NCBI GenBank assembly: GCA_015067315.1 | Contig: SVMR01000003.1 | Span: 62,001-126,000 of the forward strand | Origin: Oscillospiraceae bacterium | GTDB lineage: Bacteria > Bacillota > Clostridia > Oscillospirales > Ruminococcaceae | DNA length: 64,000 bases | Direction: 5' to 3' | In this document: positions 49,185-57,484 of the stretch, in pieces | How positions within the stretch are numbered: the first letter of the stretch is position 1 | How the letters are laid out: each line of letters begins with the position of its first letter | The notes under the pieces: generated by a model | Database searches by the model: none | Told to the model about the DNA's origin: nothing | Seen by the model: the letters and a program-made list of their open reading frames with translations, nothing else | Made by a program: the position numbers and the translations under genes

Positions 49185-49253
49185 GAAAACGTGTTTTCCG
49201 TTATAAAATTGCGTAAATCAAAAAATATTTTTCAATTAACAGGCTTTTCCATG

Positions 49254-49351
49254 TTCAAAAAGCGTACACTTTATGTTATAATGTTTATGTGTCACCTTCC
49301 GGCACTTTTTAATAAACAATCGGTTCCGAAAGACTCCAAACAAAGGAACCG
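49254..49351 (+). promoter_or_regulatory. nrdJ promoter and leader hairpin
   Basis: TATAAT at 49277-49282 with a weak TTCAAA (49254-49259) at 17 bases. The leader of about 90 bases contains CGGTTCC (49321-49327) pairing with GGAACCG (49345-49351). No B12-box or NrdR-box pair was seen. Confidence 0.55.
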
Positions 49352-49378
49352 TCAGAATATAAAAAGGGGGAAAAAGGT

Positions 49379-51652
49379 ATGAATTTTACTGAGAACGCAA
49401 AAACCGTTCTTGAACGAAGATATCTTGCGAAAGAAAACGGCAAGGTTGTTGAAACCATTGAGGAACTCTTCACAAGAGTCGCTTCCACTGTTGCGGGTGC
49501 GGATGCGGCTTACGGAAAAACCGAAGAGGAAATCAAAAACACAGAAAAAGAATTCTATGATATGATGACAAACTGCGAGTTTATGCCCAACTCGCCCACC
49601 CTTATGAATGCGGGACGCCCTCTTGGCCAGCTTTCCGCCTGCTTTGTTCTTCCTGTTGAAGACAGCATGGTCGGAATTTTCGATACCGTAAAATATGCGG
49701 CTCTTGTTCATCAGTCCGGCGGCGGCACCGGTTTTTCCTTCTCCCGCCTTCGTCCGGAAGGCTCAATCGTTAAATCTACCGGCGGAACTTCTTCCGGCCC
49801 GGTAAGTTTTATGAAAGTTTTCAACGCCGCAACCGAAGCGGTTAAACAGGGCGGAACCCGCCGCGGCGCAAATATGGGTATGCTCCGTATCGACCATCCT
49901 GACATTCTTAAATTCATCGACTGCAAGGCAAACAACAACGAGATCAACAACTTCAACATCTCCGTTGCAATCACCGACAAATTCATGGAAGCCGTTGAAA
50001 ACGGAACGGAATATGAACTTGTTGCTCCCCATAACGGCGAAGTTGCCGGAACTCTTGACGCAAGGGAAGTTTTTGAAAAAATCGTTGATGCGGCATGGCG
50101 CAACGGCGAACCGGGAATCGTTTTTATCGACGAGATGAACCGCTATAACCCCACCCCCGCTCTCGGCGAAATTGAAAGCACCAACCCCTGCGGCGAACAG
50201 CCCCTTCTTCCCTATGAAGCATGCAACCTCGGTTCCATCGACCTCGGCCGCTGTGTAATCGAAGAAGACGGAATCCTTTCCATCGATTACGACAAAATCA
50301 CCGAAATCGTACATAAAGCAGTTCATTTCCTCGACAACGTAATCGACGTCAACCACTATCCCCTTCCCGCAATTGACGAAATGACCAGAAAGACCAGAAA
50401 AATCGGTCTTGGCATAATGGGCTTTGCGGATCTTCTTCTTAAACTCGGCGTTCCCTATAATTCCGTCGAGGCAGAAAGAGTTGCGGAAGAAGTTATGAGC
50501 CTTATCCAGAGCGAAGGAACAAAGGCTTCCATCGAACTTGCCCTTGAACGCGGAACTTTCCCCGCATGGGAAGATTCCATCTTCGCGGACAGATATGAAA
50601 TCCGCAACGCAACCATCACCACCATTGCTCCCACCGGCACCATTTCCATTATTGCGGATGCTTCCGGCGGCTGTGAACCTCTTTTTGCGTACGCTTTCAC
50701 CAAGAACGTAATGGACGGCGACAAGCTCCTCGTTTGCAACGACCTTCTTGTTGAAAAACTTAAAGAACGCGGAATTTATACCGAAGAACTTATCCAGCGC
50801 ATTGCCGACGAAGGCACCCTTGCCCATATTGAGGAAATTCCCGAAGATATCAGAAGAGTTTTCGTCTGTGCTCACGATATCACCCCGGAATGGCATATCA
50901 GAATCCAGGCGGCATTCCAGAGATATACCGACAACGCCGTTTCCAAAACCATCAACTTCCCCAACAGCGCAACCCGCGAAGAAGTTAAGGAAGCTTATGT
51001 TCTTGCATATAAACTCGGATGCAAAGGCACCACCGTTTACCGCGACGGAAGCCGCGACAGCCAGGTTCTTACCATCGGAACCCAGAAAAAAGAGGAAGAG
51101 GCAAAACCCGAAGTTCCCGCAATGAATACCATTGTTCCGAGACCCAGACCCACCCTCACCTGGGGCGCAACCGAAAAGATGAAGATAGGCTGCGGAAGCC
51201 TTTTCATCACCGTTAACCGCGACGAACACGGAATCTGCGAAGTTTTCACAAGCACCGGAAAAGGCGGCGGCTGTCCTTCCCAAAGCGAAGCAACCGCAAG
51301 ACTTGTTTCAATCGCTCTCCGCGCGGGAATCAGCCAGGACGAAATTCTTTCCCAGCTTAAAGGAATCCGCTGCCCCAGCACAGTCCGCCAGCCGGGTCTT
51401 AAATGCACTTCCTGCCCGGACGCCATTGCAAGAACCATCATCAAGATGAGCAAAATGCTCGGCACTAACGGTTTTACTTCCGAACCGGAGGAGGAACCCG
51501 CGCCAAAAAAAGCTGAGGGCGCAGTTTCTGCGCCGGCAAACAAACCTGTTCTCGGAAAAGACGACAAACTCCATTGCCCCGAATGCGGAAAACTTCTTCG
51601 CCATGAAGGCGGCTGCACAATCTGCGACTGCGGATTTTCCCATTGCGGCTAA
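49379..51652 (+). CDS. nrdJ: Adenosylcobalamin-dependent (class II) ribonucleoside reductase
   Basis: A 757-residue class II reductase producing deoxyribonucleotides with coenzyme B12, independent of oxygen. Features: MPNSPTLMNAGRPLGQLSACFVLPVEDSM, SGGGTGFSFSRLRP, STNPCGEQPLLPYEACNLGSIDL (active-site cysteine and glutamate region), PTGTISIIADASGGCEPLF, and a C-terminal cysteine-rich tail (HCPECGKLLRHEGGCTICDCGFSHCG) thought to relay electrons from thioredoxin. GGGGG lies a few bases before ATG 49379. Codon bias marks it as highly expressed. Confidence 0.96.
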   Translation: MNFTENAKTVLERRYLAKENGKVVETIEELFTRVASTVAGADAAYGKTEEEIKNTEKEFYDMMTNCEFMPNSPTLMNAGRPLGQLSACFVLPVEDSMVGIFDTVKYAALVHQSGGGTGFSFSRLRPEGSIVKSTGGTSSGPVSFMKVFNAATEAVKQGGTRRGANMGMLRIDHPDILKFIDCKANNNEINNFNISVAITDKFMEAVENGTEYELVAPHNGEVAGTLDAREVFEKIVDAAWRNGEPGIVFIDEMNRYNPTPALGEIESTNPCGEQPLLPYEACNLGSIDLGRCVIEEDGILSIDYDKITEIVHKAVHFLDNVIDVNHYPLPAIDEMTRKTRKIGLGIMGFADLLLKLGVPYNSVEAERVAEEVMSLIQSEGTKASIELALERGTFPAWEDSIFADRYEIRNATITTIAPTGTISIIADASGGCEPLFAYAFTKNVMDGDKLLVCNDLLVEKLKERGIYTEELIQRIADEGTLAHIEEIPEDIRRVFVCAHDITPEWHIRIQAAFQRYTDNAVSKTINFPNSATREEVKEAYVLAYKLGCKGTTVYRDGSRDSQVLTIGTQKKEEEAKPEVPAMNTIVPRPRPTLTWGATEKMKIGCGSLFITVNRDEHGICEVFTSTGKGGGCPSQSEATARLVSIALRAGISQDEILSQLKGIRCPSTVRQPGLKCTSCPDAIARTIIKMSKMLGTNGFTSEPEEEPAPKKAEGAVSAPANKPVLGKDDKLHCPECGKLLRHEGGCTICDCGFSHCG

Positions 51653-51699
51653 GTGAATAAAAACGAAAGTAGCCCGGAATTCCGGGTGTCATAAAACAG

Positions 51700-51738
51700 T
51701 TTCAGTCCCGGCACGTTGTCTGTCGGGACTGTTTTTTT
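51700..51738 (+). terminator. nrdJ terminator region
   Basis: CAGTCCCG(G) pairs with (G)TCGGGACTG, followed by TTTTTTT. A second perfect palindrome, CCCGGAATTCCGGG (51673-51686), precedes it. Confidence 0.82.
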
Positions 51739-51754
51739 ATATGTTTTGCCGCAT

Positions 51755-51890
51755 ATTCTTGCCTCTCCCTATGGGAGAGGTGCCCCGAAGGGGCGGATAG
51801 GGCTAAAACCCTCTCAGTCACGCGGATTGCGCGCCAGCTCTCCCAAGGAGAGAGCCAAGGGCGCTGCCGTGCCGACGCAGGAAACAAAAA
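51755..51890. repeat. Dispersed palindromic repeat cluster after nrdJ
   Basis: No gene. CTCTCCCTATGGGAGAG, CCCCGAAGGGG and a CAGTCACGCGG ... CTCTCCCAAGGAGAG module follow one another. They are variants of the GTCACGC-type intergenic elements seen at 12.6, 53.6 and 55.4 kb. The stretch 51891-51975 shows nothing distinctive except AT-rich sequence. Confidence 0.75.
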
Positions 51891-51975
51891 ACGAAAGGCA
51901 TCTTTCGGGGTGTCTTTTGTCTTTGCAATTAAATATGTGTAATATATATTACATATTTAACTGTTTATTTTATTC

Positions 51976-52004
51976 TTGACAAACACAATTTAAGATGTTA
52001 TCAT
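51976..52004 (+). promoter_or_regulatory. Promoter of the riboswitch-CaCA transcript
   Basis: TTGACA (51976-51981), 17 bases, TATCAT (51999-52004). The predicted start near 52011 coincides with the first base of the aptamer. Confidence 0.85.
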
Positions 52005-52010
52005 ACTATA

Positions 52011-52116
52011 ACATAAGGGAGTAGTTGGCGCGCCGCAATTTGTTCGGGGCGTTATGTTATTCGTCATCACGCCCAAAAGGCCGGATAATGTATTAAACAA
52101 CAAGACTTTTTATTAC
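52011..52116 (+). ncRNA. yybP-ykoY manganese riboswitch aptamer
   Basis: Conserved blocks appear in order: AAGGGAGTAG (52014-52023) at the 5' end, TCGTCA near 52060, GGCCGGA at 52080-52086, and CAACAAGACTTTTT (52099-52112) closing helix P1. TATGTTAT/ATAATGTA can pair on either side of the metal-binding loops. These are the signatures of the Mn2+-sensing yybP-ykoY class, which turns genes on when Mn2+ is high. Confidence 0.85.
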
Positions 52117-52122
52117 AACTTG

Positions 52123-52172
52123 CCGTAATGAAAGGCCTTGTATTTTTTTGCCTTCGTTACGGAAAACGGAGG
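52123..52172 (+). promoter_or_regulatory. Alternative hairpins controlling the CaCA ribosome site
   Basis: Hairpin 1 pairs CCGTAATGAAAGGC (52123-52136) with GCCTTCGTTACGG (52150-52162). Hairpin 2 pairs CCTTCGTT (52151-52158) with AACGGAGG (52165-52172), which is the Shine-Dalgarno. The two share bases 52151-52158 and cannot form together, a translational switch layout. Confidence 0.65.
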
Positions 52173-52184
52173 TTTTTTTATATT

Positions 52185-53102
52185 ATGATGTACATTCTTC
52201 TTATCATCGGCTTTATTTTGCTTATTAAGGGAGCAGATTTCTTTGTTGAAGGCGCTTCTTCCGTCGCAAAGCTCCTTAAAGTTCCCTCGGTTATAATCGG
52301 TCTTACGATTGTTGCAATGGGAACCAGCGCGCCGGAAGCCGCAGTCAGCATTTCCGCAGGTATTGCCGGAAGCAGCGACATTGCTCTCAGCAACGTAATC
52401 GGTTCCAACATTTTCAACCTTTTAATTGTTGTTGGCGTTTCCGCAATAATCTGCCCCATGGCAACCGAAAAAGTTATTATGCAGCGCGATATCTGGTGGA
52501 GCCTTGGCGCGTCGGTTGCGGTTCTTGTTATGATGCTTGATATGAAAGTTTCAACAATCGAAGGTATTCTTCTTCTTGCGGCAATGATTGCCTATATCTC
52601 CGTTCTTATCCGCGCCGCAAAGAAAAACCGCAGCGAAGGCGAAGAAGTAAAAGCCCTTTCCCCCATTAAAAGCGTTCTTTTTATAATCGGCGGACTTGCC
52701 GCAATTGTAATCGGCGGCGACCTTGTTGTTGATTCCGCCTGCGATATTGCCGCCGCCTTCGGCATGAGCGAAGCTCTTATCGGTCTTACAATCGTTGCGA
52801 TGGGAACTTCCCTTCCGGAACTTGTAACTTCCGTTGTTGCCGCAGGAAAAGGCGAAAGCGGTCTTGCTCTCGGAAACGTAATCGGTTCCAACATCTTCAA
52901 CCTTCTTTTCATCCTCGGTTCCGCTTCCGCCCTTACAAGCATCAACGTCGCTTCCGAACTCTTTATTGACACCGCAATTCTCATCGGCGTAACCCTTATG
53001 ATGTATTTTCTTTGCCGTTCAAAGGAAAAAACAAGCCGCCCCGAAGGCATTGTCTGCGTTCTTGCCTATGCGGCATATATGGCATATATTATTTTAAGAT
53101 AA
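52185..53102 (+). CDS. CaCA-family sodium/calcium-type cation exchanger (YrbG-like)
   Basis: A 305-residue membrane protein with ten hydrophobic helices and the two alpha-repeats of CaCA exchangers: GLTIVAMGTSAPEAAVSISAG...GSNIFNLL (about 40-85) and GLTIVAMGTSLPELVTSVVAA...GSNIFNLLFILG (about 205-245). The glutamates and asparagines that bind the cation are intact. Because its leader is a Mn2+ riboswitch, it may export manganese rather than calcium. ATG 52185 is 12 bases after GGAGG. Upstream frames through the leader are rejected. Confidence 0.92.
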   Translation: MMYILLIIGFILLIKGADFFVEGASSVAKLLKVPSVIIGLTIVAMGTSAPEAAVSISAGIAGSSDIALSNVIGSNIFNLLIVVGVSAIICPMATEKVIMQRDIWWSLGASVAVLVMMLDMKVSTIEGILLLAAMIAYISVLIRAAKKNRSEGEEVKALSPIKSVLFIIGGLAAIVIGGDLVVDSACDIAAAFGMSEALIGLTIVAMGTSLPELVTSVVAAGKGESGLALGNVIGSNIFNLLFILGSASALTSINVASELFIDTAILIGVTLMMYFLCRSKEKTSRPEGIVCVLAYAAYMAYIILR

Positions 53103-53114
53103 GCGGAGAATTTT

Positions 53115-53384
53115 ATGGAAAAATACAAAGTTTTTTATGACGAAGTATTGATCGGAAAACTTTTTATAAACGACGAATATAAATATTGCTATGAACCGGT
53201 TTATGAAGGGGTCGAAAAGGTTAAAGATACCGCCTGCCTTCTTCAGGTTATGGAAAAGGGCACTTTCGGGAAATTCAGCGACCCGATTCCGTTTTTTCAG
53301 GAACGGATCCGCTATATGAAACTTTGGAAACTCGGAATTATCAATTACCAGACCGATAAATTTGTTATCAAAAGAATTGAATAA
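53115..53384 (+). CDS. Small hypothetical protein downstream of the exchanger
   Basis: An 89-residue protein (YKVFYDEVLIGKLFINDEYKYCYEP opening) with a beta-rich start and a positively charged C-terminus. GCGGAGA precedes ATG 53115, 12 bases after the exchanger stop, so it may share the Mn-controlled transcript. I do not recognise a family. Confidence 0.7.
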   Translation: MEKYKVFYDEVLIGKLFINDEYKYCYEPVYEGVEKVKDTACLLQVMEKGTFGKFSDPIPFFQERIRYMKLWKLGIINYQTDKFVIKRIE

Positions 53385-53389
53385 TAAAA

Positions 53390-53429
53390 AAAGACGCCTC
53401 ACAGTTTTAACGCTGTGAGGTGTTTTTTT
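53390..53429 (+). terminator. Terminator of the CaCA operon
   Basis: A GACGCCTCACAG / CTGTGAGGTGTT hairpin with T tail. Confidence 0.9.
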
Positions 53430-53484
53430 GCCTTTCTTTCAAAAAAAGGCTTCCTTGCGCAAAGAAGATTCCTCCAAGCATAAA

Positions 53485-53700
53485 GTAGGGAACGTCGTTC
53501 CCGACGTTCCGCAAAAAGGATTCCCGGAGGGCAGGCTCCCTTGTGCAAAGGGAGCTGTCAGCGAAGCTGACTGAGGGATTGTAACCCTGTCCAATTTAAA
53601 ACAGCAGGTAATTTATACAGAATCCCCCAGTCACGCACCCGTTCTTAAAGGCGTGACAGCCCCCTTTAGGCAAGGGGGCCTTTTTCGGAACCGCCCTTCC
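53485..53700. repeat. Left repeat block beside the ABC-2 exporter
   Basis: Contains GTAGGGAACGTCG-TTCC-CGACGTTCC-type palindrome copy 2 (53485-53517), a CTCCCTT...AAGGGAG arm with GTCAGCGAAGCTGAC (53547-53572), a TCCAATTTAAAACAGC segment (53590-53605), and ACAGAATCCCCCAGTCACGC (53617-53636) followed by GCGTGAC and CCCCCTTTAGGCAAGGGGG. All blocks except the middle one reappear inverted at 55341-55640. The rest of the gap to 53879 shows no gene. Confidence 0.85.
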
Positions 53701-53879
53701 GACACCTGCTGCGACACCTCCCCTGATAGGAGATGCTGAAAAAAATCCCCTTGTTTTTTACCGAAGAGGCAAAATAAATTGCCGCTTGCCTTCAATTAAA
53801 AACCGATAACGCAAACGCCCCCGTTTTTCAAAAACAAAATGATAAAATGATATCGCAAACAATTATTGCGGAGGTAAAT

Positions 53880-54611
53880 ATGGAAGCAATAAAAACATTA
53901 AACCTTACAAAAAAATACGGCAAACTTGCGGCTGTTGATAATCTTGATCTTTCCATTGAAAAAGGCGAGCTTTTTTCGCTCCTCGGAACAAACGGCGCAG
54001 GAAAAACAACGACGATAAAAATGCTTTCCTGCCTTACAAAACCGACATCCGGCGATGCTTTTGCCGAAGGATACAGCATAACAAAAAACGCCCTTGAAGT
54101 CAAAAGCATAATCGGAGTTTCGCCCCAGGAAACCGCAGTCGCGCCAAATCTTACCGTTAAAGAAAACCTTGAACTCATCTGCGGAATCCACGGTTTTTCA
54201 AAAGAAAAAAGCGCCCTTAAAACCGAAGAACTTTCGGCGCAGTTCGGTCTTTCGGAAGTTCTCGGAAAAAAAGCGGGAAAACTTTCCGGCGGAATGCAAA
54301 GAAGGCTCAGCATAGCCATGGCGCTTATAAGCGAACCTTCGGTTTTGTTCCTTGATGAACCGACCCTTGGGATTGACGTTATTGCAAGAAGCGAACTTTG
54401 GGATATGATACGTTCCCTCAAAGGCAAAGTTACCGTGATACTTACAACGCATTATATGGAGGAGGCGGAAGCTCTTTCCGACAGAATCGGGATTATGAAA
54501 GGTGGAAAGCTTCTTGCCGTCGGAACGGCTTCCGGATTCATCGAAAAAACTTCCGCAGAAAATTTTGAAAAAGCCTTTATCAGAATAGTGAAGGAGGAAA
54601 CTTCGGTATGA
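53880..54611 (+). CDS. ABC transporter ATP-binding protein
   Basis: A 243-residue ABC ATPase of the drug/polysaccharide-export (DrrA/CcmA) type. Walker A GTNGAGKTTT, Q-loop GVSPQETA, signature LSGGMQRRLSIAMAL, Walker B VLFLDEPTLGID and H-loop TTHYMEEAEALSDRIGIM. GGAGG is 5 bases before ATG 53880; the longer frame from 53847 lacks a site. It overlaps the permease gene by 4 bases. The cargo is unknown. The pair lies between inverted repeats. Confidence 0.95.
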   Translation: MEAIKTLNLTKKYGKLAAVDNLDLSIEKGELFSLLGTNGAGKTTTIKMLSCLTKPTSGDAFAEGYSITKNALEVKSIIGVSPQETAVAPNLTVKENLELICGIHGFSKEKSALKTEELSAQFGLSEVLGKKAGKLSGGMQRRLSIAMALISEPSVLFLDEPTLGIDVIARSELWDMIRSLKGKVTVILTTHYMEEAEALSDRIGIMKGGKLLAVGTASGFIEKTSAENFEKAFIRIVKEETSV

Positions 54612-55333
54612 TCACTTTTGCAAAAAGATGCGGAAAAGAAATTTTGCGCGATCCGCTCAACATCCTTTTCGGAATCGGTTTTCCGCTTGTTCTGCTCTTG
54701 CTTTTAAGCGCGATTCAGGCGAACATTCCCGCTCCGCTTTTCGAAATTGAAAAACTTGCCCCGGGAATTGCCGTTTTCGGTCTTTCTTTCATGACTCTTT
54801 TTTCCGCGACATTGGTTTCAAGAGACAGGGAAAGTTCGTTTTTGCAAAGGCTTTACAGCACTCCGCTTAAACCTTCGGATTTCATCATCGGATATATGCT
54901 TCCGCTTTTGCCCATCGCACTTATGCAAAGCGCGCTTTGTTTTGCCGCGGCGGCAATTCTCGGTCTTCCGGTAAACATAAATATTCTTTACGCGCTTTTG
55001 CTGATGATTCCGACTGCGTTTTTCTATATCTCCCTCGGTCTTCTCTGCGGTTCGGTGCTTGGGGTAAAACAGGTTGGCGGAATCTGCGGCGCCCTTTTGA
55101 CAAATCTTTCCGCCTGGCTTTCGGGAATCTGGTTCGACCTTGAACTTGTTGGCGGTTTATTCAAAAAAATCGCCGGTATTCTTCCGTTTTTCCATGCCGT
55201 CGAAATCGAAAAATCCGCCATAAGCGGAAGTTTTTCCGGCTTTTTCGGTCATTTTGCTTTTGTTTCCGCCTATGCGGCAATCACAGCCCTCTGCGCGGTT
55301 TTCCTTTTTCTAAAACAGATGAAAAATCAGTAA
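54608..55333 (+). CDS. ABC-2 type transporter permease
   Basis: A 241-residue membrane protein with about six helices, typical of ABC-2 exporter permeases: an amphipathic FAKRCGKEILRDPLNILFGIGFPLVLLLL start, GIAVFGLSFMTLFSATLVSRDRESSFLQRLYSTPLKPSDFIIGYMLP, and a terminal hydrophobic segment. Together with the preceding ATPase it forms a minimal exporter for a drug or lipid. No regulator is adjacent. Confidence 0.93.
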   Translation: MITFAKRCGKEILRDPLNILFGIGFPLVLLLLLSAIQANIPAPLFEIEKLAPGIAVFGLSFMTLFSATLVSRDRESSFLQRLYSTPLKPSDFIIGYMLPLLPIALMQSALCFAAAAILGLPVNINILYALLLMIPTAFFYISLGLLCGSVLGVKQVGGICGALLTNLSAWLSGIWFDLELVGGLFKKIAGILPFFHAVEIEKSAISGSFSGFFGHFAFVSAYAAITALCAVFLFLKQMKNQ

Positions 55334-55340
55334 AACAAAA

Positions 55341-55640
55341 AAGGCCCCCTTGCCTAAAGTGGGCTGTCACGCATTTTAGAATAGGTGCGTGACTGGGGGA
55401 TTCTGTTCAGCCGCCCCTATCAGGGGAGGTGGATTTTTCGGCGGCTTACCGACGAAAAAGACGGAAGGGTGGAAACGTTTTTTTGCATTTTTTCGGCGGG
55501 CGAATAGGTCCCCTTGTCAAAGGGGGCTGGATTTTTTAACTGCGTGCGGTTAAAAAAGACTGGGGGATTCTGTATGGATTACCAGGCTGTTTTAAATTGG
55601 ACGGGGGTTGCGGAACGTCGGGGACGACGTTCCCTACGGT
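55341..55640. repeat. Right repeat block, inverted relative to the left block
   Basis: 55341-55406 is an inverted copy of the AGTCACGC/GCGTGAC-CCCCCTT module of 53617-53692. 55556-55606 holds a second inverted copy (CTGGGGGATTCTGTATGG, then GCTGTTTTAAATTGGAC). 55608-55637 is the inverted GGAACGTCG palindrome (copy 3). A CCCCTATCAGGGG hairpin lies between them. No gene is seen. Confidence 0.85.
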
Positions 55641-55671
55641 AATGCGGAGAGGTTTATTGAAACAAGGCAAA

Positions 55672-55705
55672 AAAAACGGCGGGAATTTTCCTGCCGTTTT
55701 TGTTA
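55672..55705 (-). terminator. Terminator of the mreB-ABC operon
   Basis: On the minus strand AAAACGGCAGG-AAAATT-CCCGCCGTTTT followed by TTTT, four bases after the exporter stop. Confidence 0.88.
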
Positions 55706-55708
55706 TAT

Positions 55709-57460
55709 TTAACTTTCCGCCATCATCTGGAGGTTATAATAAACTCCTTTTTTCGCCATGAGTTCGTCGTGGCTGCCCTGTTCAACAAATCCTTCGTCGT
55801 TGAGCACGATGATTGTTTTTGCGTTGCGGATGGTGCTCAGACGGTGAGCAATGGTGAAAACGGTTCTTCCTTCGGAAAGGCGTTCGAGGCTTTTTTGAAC
55901 CATTCTTTCGCTTTCGTTGTCAAGAGCGGAAGTCGCTTCGTCAAGAATGAGCACGGAAGGATTTTTAAGGAAAACCCTCGCGATGGAAATTCTCTGTTTC
56001 TGTCCGCCGGAAAGTTTAACTCCGCGTTCGCCGACGTAGGTATCGTATCCGTCCTCAAGTGCGGAGATGAATTCATGGGCGCCCGCAAGTTTTGCGGCTT
56101 CAATAACCTCTTCCCTTGTTGCGTCCGGTTTTCCGTAAAGAATGTTTTCATAAATGCTTCCGCTGAAAAGATAAACGTCCTGCTGAACAACGCCGATGTT
56201 GTTGCGGAGGCTTGAAAGAGTTATGCTGCGGATATCCCTTCCGTCAAGAAGGATTCTTCCTTCGGAAACGTCATAGAATCTCGGAATAAGGTTCGAAAGG
56301 GTTGTTTTTCCGCCGCCGGAAGGACCGACCAAAGCGATGTTGTCGCCGGGATTCACATGGAGATTTATTCCGGAAAGGACTGTTTCCTCGGAATCGTTAT
56401 ATTTGAACGCGACGTTTTCGAGAACGATTTCGCCGGTTACGTTTTCAATGGGTTCCGCGTCCGGGGAATCGGTGATCTCCGGCTTGACGTCCATGATTTC
56501 ATAAAAACGCTCGATTCCGGTGAAGCCCTGCATAAACGTTTCGGTAAACTGGGCAAGGCGGGAAACGGTGTTGAGAAGAACTGTCGTATAAAGAAGATAT
56601 GCAACGTAGTCGCCGGCGGTTATATGACCTTTCATAAGGAAAATTCCGCCCATTACAACAACGGAAATATACATGCATCCGTCAAAAAGGCGGATCACGC
56701 AATGGAGCTTTCCGAGAGCCTTATATGCCTTGCGCTTGATTGCAAGAAAAACTTCGTTGTTCTTCTTGAATTTTTCCTTTTCGATTCCTTCGTTCGCAAA
56801 GGATTGGACAACGCGGATTCCGAGAAGGCTGTCCTCAATCTGTGCGTTGATTTCGCCTATCTGGGAACGTTCGCAGTAAAAAGCGTGTTCAAGTTCCCGG
56901 CGGAGTTTAAGAACAAAATATCCGAGAATCGGAATCATAAGGAAGATGAAAACCGTAAGCGGAACGTTCACGCTCATAAGAATTATGAAAGAAGCGGCAA
57001 ATTTTACAATTCCGATAAGAATTTCTTCCGGGGCATGGTGGGAAAATTCCGTTACGTCAAAAAGGTCTTTTGAAAGGCGGCTCATAAGCTGGCCGACCTT
57101 GTTGCTGCTGTAAAAACTGAAGCTCAGATCCTGGAGATGGGAGAAAAAGTCCTTTCTCATATCCGCTTCAAGATGGGCGCCCATAAGGTGACCGATGTTA
57201 ACCATAAAATAGTTCGCGCAGGTATCGATTACGCGGAGAAGAAGATAGATTCCGGCAATTTCAAGAATCATCTGAACGGTAAGGGAACCGATATCCTCCG
57301 TTGCGGCGTTTGTAATCGTTCTTACAATCATCGGAAGAACGATATCGCAAAGGGTCGTAAGAATTGCGCAGAAAAGATCGAGCGCAAGGGTCGGAAGATA
57401 GGGTTTGTAATAGGGCATAAAACGGCGCAGAAGACCGGTTTTTCCCAATTTCTTTTCCAT
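55709..57460 (-). CDS. ABC exporter, fused membrane and ATPase domains (MsbA/LmrA-like)
   Basis: A 583-residue half-transporter. Six membrane helices span about 15-310. The nucleotide-binding domain has Walker A VGPSGGGKTT, Q-loop VQQDVYLFSGS, signature KLSGGQKQRISIARVFLKNPSVLILDEATSALDN and switch histidine TIAHRLSTI. It works as a homodimer exporting lipids, peptides or drugs. It follows mreB after 24 bases, an unusual neighbour. AAAGGA lies before ATG 57460. Confidence 0.95.
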   Translation of the reverse strand: MEKKLGKTGLLRRFMPYYKPYLPTLALDLFCAILTTLCDIVLPMIVRTITNAATEDIGSLTVQMILEIAGIYLLLRVIDTCANYFMVNIGHLMGAHLEADMRKDFFSHLQDLSFSFYSSNKVGQLMSRLSKDLFDVTEFSHHAPEEILIGIVKFAASFIILMSVNVPLTVFIFLMIPILGYFVLKLRRELEHAFYCERSQIGEINAQIEDSLLGIRVVQSFANEGIEKEKFKKNNEVFLAIKRKAYKALGKLHCVIRLFDGCMYISVVVMGGIFLMKGHITAGDYVAYLLYTTVLLNTVSRLAQFTETFMQGFTGIERFYEIMDVKPEITDSPDAEPIENVTGEIVLENVAFKYNDSEETVLSGINLHVNPGDNIALVGPSGGGKTTLSNLIPRFYDVSEGRILLDGRDIRSITLSSLRNNIGVVQQDVYLFSGSIYENILYGKPDATREEVIEAAKLAGAHEFISALEDGYDTYVGERGVKLSGGQKQRISIARVFLKNPSVLILDEATSALDNESERMVQKSLERLSEGRTVFTIAHRLSTIRNAKTIIVLNDEGFVEQGSHDELMAKKGVYYNLQMMAES

Positions 57461-57484
57461 ACTGAAAACGTCCTTTCTGATGAA

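Noticed and set aside
49200..49378. Possible cobalamin riboswitch before nrdJ
   Set aside because: No GCCACTG-type B12 box or the expected junction could be found.
49763..51283. 506-codon minus-strand frame inside nrdJ
   Set aside because: Shadow frame; nrdJ on the plus strand is unambiguous.
52128..52184. N-terminal extension of the CaCA exchanger
   Set aside because: It would be translated from inside the riboswitch expression platform and lacks a ribosome site; the GGAGG at 52168 fits ATG 52185.
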